Below are positions 8,326 through 15,376 of a stretch of DNA of 64,000 bases, one piece after another. A program made the translations under genes and the position numbers. The notes below the pieces were generated by a model. The model was given only the letters and a program-made list of their open reading frames with translations. It was not told where the DNA came from and did no database searches. The stretch's first letter is position 1, and each line of letters starts with the position of its first letter. This DNA is from Gammaproteobacteria bacterium (GTDB taxonomy: Bacteria > Pseudomonadota > Gammaproteobacteria > Pseudomonadales > Ketobacteraceae): positions 62,001 through 126,000 of the forward strand of contig JABLXQ010000016.1 in the NCBI GenBank assembly GCA_013178375.1, read 5' to 3'.

Positions 8326-9549
8326 ATGCCGACCATGCCAAGCAATATTAAAATCTCGCTGACACCAGGCGCCCTTGAGGCGGCCGTTCTCAAACTTATC
8401 AACTCCGTCAATGAGCAGGGCCAGTTGCCGGCGCTGCTGGAAGTTTACATTGAAGGCAGTGAAATCGATCAGACCCGCTTCACGCCGGAAGTGAAGGCCG
8501 CGATGATCGACTATCTGCTGGATCGCGGCGTGCAGATCGAAGACGTGGAAAAGCTGAAGGCCGGCGGTTACGACGAGCACTTCGCGCTGGCCTACGACTA
8601 CGCTGTCAGCTCCGCCAGTGGCGAGGATGATCCGCTGGATGCTGCCCGCCGCAAAGGTGGCGGCCGTGGCTTTGGCCAGTGGGATTTCACCGTCGATGAC
8701 TTTTCCGAGGTGGAAGAACAGGGCATCGTCAAGGACAACATCCTGGCCGCCGGCGCCCTGGATTACATTTTCGAATTCGGCGAACGTCTGGGCGTGTTCA
8801 ATCTGGTGGACGCACTGGTGCTGAACTGGTCCGCCGGTTCCATCGACGTGGTGGAAGGTGCTGCGGCTGCCCGCCTCTACCGTTACTGGAAACTGCGCGA
8901 GGAACGGGCCTCTGCGGAAGAGCGTGGCATGGTGTACCGCCGCGTTATCAACAAGGGCAACACCGAGGTGTTGTCACGCATGGTGGTGAACGAACCCTTC
9001 CCGCAGCTGTGGCATAACCTGATGGCGGAGGTGGCGGAATACATCGACAAGACCGAGCGGGTCGATGAAGGCTTTGGCGAATTCTCGCCGGTGTCCCGTT
9101 CGCGCATCTACCAGGCCACGCGGGAACTGCAATATAACCTGACTGAATACTGCACCGGCATGGCCCACGTACAGGCGCGGGAATTCTACGCCCAGCTGCA
9201 GGAGTGTTTTGAAATCCTGAAAGACGACGAGATCATGGCCTACTTCGGCGGCAACCGGCGCAAGAGCTTGTGGACTGTGATCGAACGTTTGTCGAAGGAG
9301 GAATTCGGCGCCTCGCCCAATATCGCCGCTCATCGTTCGCTGGCGGTGGATGGCAATAAGATTTTCGTCTGGATCGCGAACTTCAACGAATCGTCGGTGC
9401 GGCAGGAGGATTTTGTCGCTTTCCTGCAGGCAGCCGAGTCCTACATTCTGAATTTCACCAACGCCTCGGGCGACGAGCTGGATTTCGGTGACGAGGAAAC
9501 AATGGATGACGAAGAAGAATTCGCCGATTCCGAAAGCGATGATTTCTGA
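8326..9549 (+). CDS. Unrecognised 407-residue protein with acidic C-terminus
   Basis: A soluble protein in three visible parts. Residues 1-105 look like a small alpha/beta unit (KISLTPGALEAAVLKLI). A Gly-rich linker near 110-115 (RRKGGGRGFG) leads into a long helical region. The tail after about residue 385 is almost entirely acidic (Asp/Glu/Ser). No signal peptide, membrane helix or catalytic motif is apparent. It starts 12 bases after the preceding gene; a second ATG at 8335 is possible. The acidic tail suggests a chaperone-like or assembly role, but that is speculation. Confidence 0.8.
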   Translation: MPTMPSNIKISLTPGALEAAVLKLINSVNEQGQLPALLEVYIEGSEIDQTRFTPEVKAAMIDYLLDRGVQIEDVEKLKAGGYDEHFALAYDYAVSSASGEDDPLDAARRKGGGRGFGQWDFTVDDFSEVEEQGIVKDNILAAGALDYIFEFGERLGVFNLVDALVLNWSAGSIDVVEGAAAARLYRYWKLREERASAEERGMVYRRVINKGNTEVLSRMVVNEPFPQLWHNLMAEVAEYIDKTERVDEGFGEFSPVSRSRIYQATRELQYNLTEYCTGMAHVQAREFYAQLQECFEILKDDEIMAYFGGNRRKSLWTVIERLSKEEFGASPNIAAHRSLAVDGNKIFVWIANFNESSVRQEDFVAFLQAAESYILNFTNASGDELDFGDEETMDDEEEFADSESDDF

Positions 9550-9573
9550 TGATGGGCTAAGGGGTTCAATCCA

Positions 9574-10692
9574 ATGAGCGAACAAGCGATCAAGGATCTT
9601 GCAAGGGAATATACGCGCAGAACATTGTCCCAGTCCGCCACTTTTCATCAGCTGGGCGTGGACGATCAGAAAGCGCTGTATCTGGATGTTTACCGGCAGA
9701 ACTACCAGCAGCTGGCGCAGAACGCCAACGGCGGCCGTTCGCAGCAGCAGGGCTTGCAGAGCCGGGCTTTTGCTGACGCGAAGAAGGCCAGTGACATGAT
9801 CGACGACACCCGCCACACCAACAAACGTATTGATCAGGCCGGTGAGCTGGCGGGTGGTTTTATTGACGAGGTGGATTTTCCCGGCTTTGTAAAAGATTTG
9901 CTGAAGGGAGTGTTCGACGCGAACCTGGAAGTCACTTTGGCGCAGATGGAGTCCTACCAGAAACTGTTGAAAGCGGCGACGCAGTCGGTGTCCAAATTCA
10001 TCAATGCCATCGATGATGCGGCCTCGTTTGGTTATCTGGCGGAAAACAACAGCGAGGAATTCGGCCTCGGCTTCAGCGATGAAGAGAATGAGGACGGCTC
10101 CAAAAAGCTGCAATTGACCGACAAGAGTGGCGAGCCCGTGGATCTGGGCGATAACCAGGTCAAGGCCAAGATCATGGACGCCAAAATCCAGATGGCAAAG
10201 GAACAGCGCGCCATGTTGCGGGAAACCATCCTGATGGGTATCACCCGTCTGGTGGTGGAAAAAGGTAACGTCAAAGCATCTGTTCTGTTCGATATCAAGG
10301 CCACCGAGCAGGTGCAGAAATCCGACAAGGCTGCGTTGCAGGAACTGAAATCCACCAGTCACAGCGTCAGCGCCAGCGGCGGTTTGCTCGGCTCCATATT
10401 CGGCGGTCCAAAGGGCGGCAGCACATCCAGTACCCGCAAATCCAAAATTTCCGTGTCCAGTGCGAAGAGTGTTGCCAGTACCGAGCTGGCAGCAAAAGTG
10501 GCAGGGTCGGTCGATATAACCTTCAAGTCGGATTATTTCAAACTGGATAACTTCGCGGCCCTTTACCAGGGCGGCAACGACGGAGGTGCGCGCCTCGGCC
10601 CGCAGCAGCAGGTGATGCAGCCGGGTGCGCCAGGAGTGCCCGGCGCGCCACCCGCCATGCCCGCGCCAGTAGCGCCAGTACCAGGAAAGTAA
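9574..10692 (+). CDS. Unrecognised 372-residue protein with Ser-rich linker and Pro-rich tail
   Basis: The N-terminal 60 residues are helical and Gln rich (YTRRTLSQSATFHQLG). A middle region (75-260) is predicted to be helical, with an amphipathic stretch around ETILMGITRLVVEKGNVKASVLFDI. A low-complexity Gly/Ser/Lys segment follows (about 265-310), and the last 35 residues are Gly/Pro/Ala repeats ending PAPVAPVPGK. No known domain, signal peptide or clear membrane helix is seen. It begins 24 bases after the previous stop and ends 3 bases before the next ATG, firmly inside the operon. The linker and tail architecture suggests a structural or scaffold component. Confidence 0.8.
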   Translation: MSEQAIKDLAREYTRRTLSQSATFHQLGVDDQKALYLDVYRQNYQQLAQNANGGRSQQQGLQSRAFADAKKASDMIDDTRHTNKRIDQAGELAGGFIDEVDFPGFVKDLLKGVFDANLEVTLAQMESYQKLLKAATQSVSKFINAIDDAASFGYLAENNSEEFGLGFSDEENEDGSKKLQLTDKSGEPVDLGDNQVKAKIMDAKIQMAKEQRAMLRETILMGITRLVVEKGNVKASVLFDIKATEQVQKSDKAALQELKSTSHSVSASGGLLGSIFGGPKGGSTSSTRKSKISVSSAKSVASTELAAKVAGSVDITFKSDYFKLDNFAALYQGGNDGGARLGPQQQVMQPGAPGVPGAPPAMPAPVAPVPGK

Positions 10693-10695
10693 CCT

Positions 10696-12858
10696 ATGGC
10701 ACTGGCGCTGATTCTGGCGCTGGAACATCAGCCGGACGGCGTGCGGGTGCGGTTCGATATCGGCAAGAACCGTTTTCTGCGCTGGCAGTTGGGCGAGGAA
10801 GAGATCGTGACAAGAAACGGTCTGCCCAGCCTGGCCAGTGTGAAGGAGCGGTCGGAACTGATCGGGCCATTAAGGCCTGAAGCGCGCGGGCGCGGTGAAT
10901 TCACGTTGCCCGGTGCGCTGATCAACCGCGACACACGCTGGCTGCAGATTTTCAGCTACAGGGAACCGGATGGAAGCGGCCCGGCCATGTCGGCGGTGAC
11001 CACCATTCCGGTGAGCGAACTGTCGCGTCGGGATGACAGCCGCGCCGGCACTGATCTGCCACTGCCGGCGGGATTCGCGCTGGCGCAGCAGGCGACGCTT
11101 CGACAACACGCGTTACAACAGGACAGAGCAAGGAACACAACCATGACAGCGGTTTCGATTGCTTATTCGCAACACGTGGACAACGCGCCCTTCTGCCTGC
11201 GGGAGCGGCCTTTGAGTCAGCCGATGTTTTGGCAGGCCATTGTCGGCGCCCTGCCCAGCCTGATGCCGATGCTGGCACCGGCGATTGGTTCACTGGTATC
11301 GGGCATCGCACCCGCCGTGGGCCAGGTAGCCGGCTCGTTGCTGCGGTCGGTGCCCGGTGGTGGTGGTGGTGCCGCACCGGATGCCGGCGCACAGAGCGCA
11401 GTGTCGCAGATCGCGAATCTGGCGGAACAGGCGCTGCGTGCGATCGGCCCGGCCGCGCAACAGCTGCTGACACCGGAGAACATGCGCCAGATCATGCAAC
11501 TGATTCAGGCCGGCTCCAACGCTGCGGCACCGGGTGCCGGTGCTGCAACGGGTGGCGCAGCAGGTGCCGGGGCAGGTGCCGTCACCACAAAATCCCTGTC
11601 CCACGCAAAATCCCTGTCCCGCTATAGCCAGGCACAGGTGGCCCCTGCCCTGCTGGCTGCCATTCCGGCCCTGATGCCATTACTGCAACAGGTGCTGAGC
11701 CCGCAAACCATCCAGGGTGTGCTGGATGCGCCGCAAAAAATGACCGGGCAGATCATCAGCGGCATCACCGATTTCGCCAAACTGGGTCTGCAGGCCGACC
11801 AGCAATTGAATGAACATCTGCGCGCGTTGAATCCCGGCGTGGATGATCCTGCGCTGCATCAATTGCTGGCTGGATTGAGCCTGGGCCTGGCCGCACGACG
11901 CGGCCGCAATTACAAACGCGTCAGCAGTGTGCAGCTGCGTCTGGACGACGTGAAAACGCAAATCGTGATGGGACGCGAAGTCGCACTGTATCAACACGGC
12001 GTGCCGCTGCAATTCCCGCTCAGCGTGGACACGCCGCAATCCATCAACGACGCGGAAGTGATGGTGCAGATCAAACAGGCAGACACCCTGCGCATCCTGC
12101 ACGAAACCAGCGAGCCGGTGGGAACCGTCAGCAGTGGACCGCTGGAATTGATTCCGCGCATCGAAGAGAACGTCACCCAGTCATTGGCACCGCAGCAGGA
12201 CTACATCGTGGTGCTGACGCTGCTGTGGAAAAACAATAAAGGCCAGCTGCGGGGTACGTCGGTGCAGCACAGCATCAGCCTGATGAGTGAATACCGGTTC
12301 GACCGGGTGGAGGAATCCGGCGAACTGATTCCCCTCACCGACCGCGAAGCCTTCCGCGATTACTGGCACCAGATCTGGGAAGCGCCCTTCGACAAGGAAA
12401 CCCGTCGTGTCGATATCCAGACCCGCTATTACCTGACACTGAATCCGGAGCGCACCCGCAACGCCCGGGTGGATTCCGACATCCGCCGCGAGCAGAACGG
12501 CCCCCGTGAAAGCATTCGTCTGCGCAGCGGCTATGAATACAGCCCGTTCGCGCTGAATCATCTGCTGAACCGTCTGGCACCGGACGAGCCAACCCTGGAT
12601 GACAAGGTTCTGCGCGCACTGGCCACACCGGATTTTGTCGAGCGTTTCAGTCAGGCGGCGCAACATCAGGGCCAGATTCGCGGCCGCCCCGGCGAATCCG
12701 CTTCGATCTGGGTGTATCCCGAATTCAAACTGCAGACACTGGTCATGGTGCGCGCGGCGCAGGTGGATGAAAACGGCAACGTGGGTGAACTCACTGAGGA
12801 ACGGGTGCAGTTTCCCATGCCGGCTCTGGTGCATTTTGTGGGAGTGAAGCAGGCATGA
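10696..12858 (+). CDS. Unrecognised 720-residue protein with two hydrophobic Ala/Pro-rich segments
   Basis: The largest product of the operon. Residues 1-160 look like a beta-rich domain. Residues 180-225 and 310-340 are hydrophobic and rich in Ala, Pro, Leu and Met (ALPSLMPMLAPAIGSLVSG; VAPALLAAIPALMPLLQQVL), separated by a Gly/Ala low-complexity stretch. The two segments resemble each other (A-[LI]-P-[SA]-L-M-P) and could be amphipathic or membrane-active. Residues 380-720 are an ordinary alpha/beta region ending in a probable beta domain. There is no N-terminal signal. It overlaps the next small gene by 4 bp. No family is recognised; pore-forming, scaffold and effector roles are all open. 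Confidence 0.82.
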   Translation: MALALILALEHQPDGVRVRFDIGKNRFLRWQLGEEEIVTRNGLPSLASVKERSELIGPLRPEARGRGEFTLPGALINRDTRWLQIFSYREPDGSGPAMSAVTTIPVSELSRRDDSRAGTDLPLPAGFALAQQATLRQHALQQDRARNTTMTAVSIAYSQHVDNAPFCLRERPLSQPMFWQAIVGALPSLMPMLAPAIGSLVSGIAPAVGQVAGSLLRSVPGGGGGAAPDAGAQSAVSQIANLAEQALRAIGPAAQQLLTPENMRQIMQLIQAGSNAAAPGAGAATGGAAGAGAGAVTTKSLSHAKSLSRYSQAQVAPALLAAIPALMPLLQQVLSPQTIQGVLDAPQKMTGQIISGITDFAKLGLQADQQLNEHLRALNPGVDDPALHQLLAGLSLGLAARRGRNYKRVSSVQLRLDDVKTQIVMGREVALYQHGVPLQFPLSVDTPQSINDAEVMVQIKQADTLRILHETSEPVGTVSSGPLELIPRIEENVTQSLAPQQDYIVVLTLLWKNNKGQLRGTSVQHSISLMSEYRFDRVEESGELIPLTDREAFRDYWHQIWEAPFDKETRRVDIQTRYYLTLNPERTRNARVDSDIRREQNGPRESIRLRSGYEYSPFALNHLLNRLAPDEPTLDDKVLRALATPDFVERFSQAAQHQGQIRGRPGESASIWVYPEFKLQTLVMVRAAQVDENGNVGELTEERVQFPMPALVHFVGVKQA
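11588..11620 (+). repeat. 15-bp direct repeat inside the 720-residue protein gene
   Basis: CAAAATCCCTGTCCC occurs at 11588-11602 and 11606-11620, an 18-bp period that encodes two copies of a KSLS peptide (TKSLSHAKSLSR) just before the second hydrophobic segment. The perfect identity suggests a recent in-frame duplication. Confidence 0.8.
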
Positions 12859-13028
12859 ACCGTCAGCAGCCTTACTCAAGACCCTTTTCGGAAGACGATG
12901 TGGCCGCGCAGTTCGAAGGCATGGAAATCGAATTCAATGACAAGGCCACCCTGTTTCCTGTGCAGGTGGAAAAGGATGAGCGGCCCCGTCGCAAGGTGGT
13001 GAAGGAATTGCGGCGCAGCCGGACCTGA
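12855..13028 (+). CDS. Small unrecognised protein (57 residues) of the protease operon
   Basis: A short frame that begins MNRQQPYSRPFSEDD and ends KELRRSRT. Its ATG overlaps the preceding TGA by 4 bp and its stop lies 3 bases before the next ATG, so it fills the space between two operon genes exactly. It is highly charged, with an acidic middle (QFEGMEIEF) and a basic C-terminus, and has no hydrophobic segment. The tight packing is the main evidence that it is translated. It may be an adaptor or binding peptide. Confidence 0.65.
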   Translation: MNRQQPYSRPFSEDDVAAQFEGMEIEFNDKATLFPVQVEKDERPRRKVVKELRRSRT

Positions 13029-13031
13029 GTC

Positions 13032-13361
13032 ATGACGAATTTTATCGAACGCCCGCTGATGGATGACGAAGACCGCTTTCCCGGTCTGGCGGAACTGCTG
13101 GAGGATTTTCTGACGCCGCAGCTGGAACTGGCGGCAGACCCGCTGCATCCGGAGCAGCAGTTCGGCCTGTTCGTGGAGCGGCTGGCGCTGGATATGCCGC
13201 TGGAACTGCAAACCGTGCGCGACGAGGGTAATCGCCTGACCATCGGCACCTCGCCGCCGACTCAATGGATCGAAACCTCGGTGCAGCCCGTGTTGCACCG
13301 TTTGCGTCTGACGCTGGAGCTGGACGATGACCAGTCGCGAAACGAAACCCTGGAATCTTGA
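13032..13361 (+). CDS. Unrecognised 109-residue acidic protein
   Basis: A small soluble protein rich in Leu, Glu and Asp. It has two probable helices at the start (RFPGLAELLEDFLTPQLEL) and a beta-like middle (LALDMPLELQTV). The composition (regular strands, LPPT-type turn, C-terminal LRLTLELDDD) would fit a small alpha/beta adaptor. It starts 3 bases after the 57-residue gene and overlaps the next gene by 35 bp in a different frame, an unusually long overlap that suggests strict stoichiometric coupling. No family is recognised. Confidence 0.72.
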   Translation: MTNFIERPLMDDEDRFPGLAELLEDFLTPQLELAADPLHPEQQFGLFVERLALDMPLELQTVRDEGNRLTIGTSPPTQWIETSVQPVLHRLRLTLELDDDQSRNETLES

Positions 13362-14088
13362 ACAATTCCTGGATTCGCTGATCCTGGAGCTGGACAAGGC
13401 GCAGGACACGCTGGCGCTGAAGGGCCTTACGCGCAAACTCACCTACACGGTGAAGGACGTGGGGCTGGATCTGAATATTTTTCCGGTGCTGGAAGACGGC
13501 AAGGTGAAATTCCAGATGGTGAAGCCGGGCGAATCCGGCGGCTCGCGTATTTCATTCCAGCTGGGTTCGATCACCGATCGCCAGATCCGCGAGAACGCCA
13601 ACGAACCGCCGAACAACGATGATGTGGAACTGGATTCGCTGGATGACATGGATGCCGATGTGCGCGACAGCCTGCGCAAGGTGGGCGTCACATCGACCCG
13701 GGATCTGGACCGGCTCGACAAGCGCAATGTGAACATCGAAAAAGTGGTGAAGGAAAAAACCGGCGGCGAGAAAAGTCTGGATTACACCGATCTGGCCAAC
13801 CTGATCAACAAGGCACGGCGGCGCAAGTTGTCGCCACAACTGTCGAACCTGAGCGCGCGGGAACAGGACGAAGCCATCGAACTCACATTGCACGGGCACA
13901 ATTTTGTATTGCAGCAAAGTGCCACCTACCCGGCGGCCACTGTCAACAACCTGCCGGCCGAGATCCTGCACGCCGATGCCGGCGAGCTGCGATTGAAAGT
14001 GCCACGGGATGCACTCAAAACCGGCAGCAACGCGCTGTCGATTGCGCTGGACCCGTACGCGGTGGTGCAGCTGAACCTGCAATCCTGA
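13327..14088 (+). CDS. Unrecognised 253-residue protein with possible C-terminal beta-sandwich
   Basis: The ATG is preceded by GGAG at seven bases and lies inside the previous gene. The N-terminal 60 residues (WNLEQFLDSLILELDKAQDTLALKG) are helical. A central acidic linker (DDVELDSLDDMDADV) is followed by VTSTRDLDRLDKRNV, and a charged helical stretch contains EKVVKEKTGG. The last 75 residues (IELTLHGHNF to PYAVVQLNLQS) alternate hydrophobic residues with the pattern of an IPT/TIG-like beta-sandwich, including NNLPAEILHADAGELRLKVP. That assignment is tentative. No catalytic motif or signal peptide is present. Confidence 0.8.
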   Translation: MTSRETKPWNLEQFLDSLILELDKAQDTLALKGLTRKLTYTVKDVGLDLNIFPVLEDGKVKFQMVKPGESGGSRISFQLGSITDRQIRENANEPPNNDDVELDSLDDMDADVRDSLRKVGVTSTRDLDRLDKRNVNIEKVVKEKTGGEKSLDYTDLANLINKARRRKLSPQLSNLSAREQDEAIELTLHGHNFVLQQSATYPAATVNNLPAEILHADAGELRLKVPRDALKTGSNALSIALDPYAVVQLNLQS

Positions 14089-14119
14089 CAACACCCGATT
14101 CAACCAAAGGACAGGCAAC

Positions 14120-15376
14120 ATGGGACGAAGTTTGCGATCACTGGAACAGTCACTGGCGAAGCCGAAAGCCGCAGCGGCGAAAAAAGCCGGCAGCAAGGGC
14201 AATCGCAGAAGCCAGCCGCGCAAAGTCAAAAAGGTGGAAGGCTTTACCGCCTCGCTGGCGACCCAGCAACTGGCACCGGCACAGCTGCAGGAACAGATCG
14301 ATGTGATTCGCGGCCGCAAAATCGCGCAACCTACCCGCAGCCTGCGGGCGCTGGAGGATCGCGTGCTGGGTCGCAAACCGGCCGGAACAGCGCCGCAACG
14401 GGAAACCCTGCGCATTGACAAAGGCCAGGTGGCTCCTCCACCCGCCGCCCCGATACAACCTGCTTCAGCTCCATCTGTTTCTGCTCTGCTTCCGCAGCCG
14501 GGCAATACCGTTGCGGCAGCCAGCCTGTGGCCGCAACCGAAGCAACAACGTCTGCCTGCTCAGCCCTATGCACCGGAATTTTCCGCGCCGGGCACCGGGC
14601 GCTTTCAGGTTGAATCCTTTGCAGCGGGCCCGACCTCGCCCGAGGATCTGTTCAAGCCGGACGCAGCGGTTGGTGCACCTGCCATCTCCGCCGCGCCCAG
14701 TGTATCTGCTCCCGCTTTCGCGCCGACAAGTGCCGAGCCCGGCATCAGCCTGCCGGTGAATGACGACGCCATTGGCTGGCTGGCACAGGCCCAGTCAGAA
14801 CAGCCAAAAAAAATCACCAGTGCGAGCAGGAAATCACTGGATTCCGGCCTGTCCCTGGCGAAGGACGAGTTCGAGCGGGAACTGGCATCGATCCTCGGAC
14901 AACCAGGCACGGCCGCTGCACCCGTCGTTGCGCCGCCCGCAACCGATCCGCTGTTCCAGAACGCTCAACCGCAAAACACCCAGGCGCAACCAGCACCGCA
15001 GCCAACCAAACCACCGGTGCCCGATCCAAGTGCACCACCGCCCCACCCCAGTCACGACGTGTTCGACCAGATGGGCCTGGGCATGCGCTACGCCAACAGT
15101 TTCGATCTGGGCAACGTGAATCTGAATGACCGTTTCAACCGGTTCGAGCAGGAACTGGAGCAACCCGTCGCGCCGCCGCAACGTGCACCCGCGCCGGTTG
15201 CCAACAGTCCCTTCGTCGATCCCTATGCAAATCCCATGAGCCTGGATGAATTCGATCTGGTGGCTGAGCTGGCAGAAATTGGCGCCGAAAAGCCAGCCTG
15301 CCCGCCAGCCCAATCAAACAACCCAAATTCAACTGACACGACAGCAGGTGAGCACCATGAGCAACCGATTGGCTGA
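14120..15376 (+). CDS. Ala/Pro-rich, largely disordered scaffold-like protein
   Basis: A 418-residue protein dominated by Ala, Pro, Gln and Ser. Short charged islands break the disorder: RSLRSLEQSL (3-12), RSLRALEDRVLGRK (73-86), LSLAKDEFERELASILG (about 240) and NDRFNRFEQELEQ (about 340). The first two are near repeats of one helix-forming motif, and a related motif starts the next protein. This pattern of interaction helices spaced by flexible linkers is typical of scaffolds or cargo tethers. AAAGGA precedes the ATG. It overlaps the peptidase gene by 20 bp. No known domain is recognised. Confidence 0.78.
   Translation: MGRSLRSLEQSLAKPKAAAAKKAGSKGNRRSQPRKVKKVEGFTASLATQQLAPAQLQEQIDVIRGRKIAQPTRSLRALEDRVLGRKPAGTAPQRETLRIDKGQVAPPPAAPIQPASAPSVSALLPQPGNTVAAASLWPQPKQQRLPAQPYAPEFSAPGTGRFQVESFAAGPTSPEDLFKPDAAVGAPAISAAPSVSAPAFAPTSAEPGISLPVNDDAIGWLAQAQSEQPKKITSASRKSLDSGLSLAKDEFERELASILGQPGTAAAPVVAPPATDPLFQNAQPQNTQAQPAPQPTKPPVPDPSAPPPHPSHDVFDQMGLGMRYANSFDLGNVNLNDRFNRFEQELEQPVAPPQRAPAPVANSPFVDPYANPMSLDEFDLVAELAEIGAEKPACPPAQSNNPNSTDTTAGEHHEQPIG

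Noticed and set aside
8974-10728. A 584-codon minus-strand frame across two genes of the protease operon
   Set aside because: It spans the boundary of two tightly packed plus-strand genes, has no ribosome binding site and shows shadow-frame composition.
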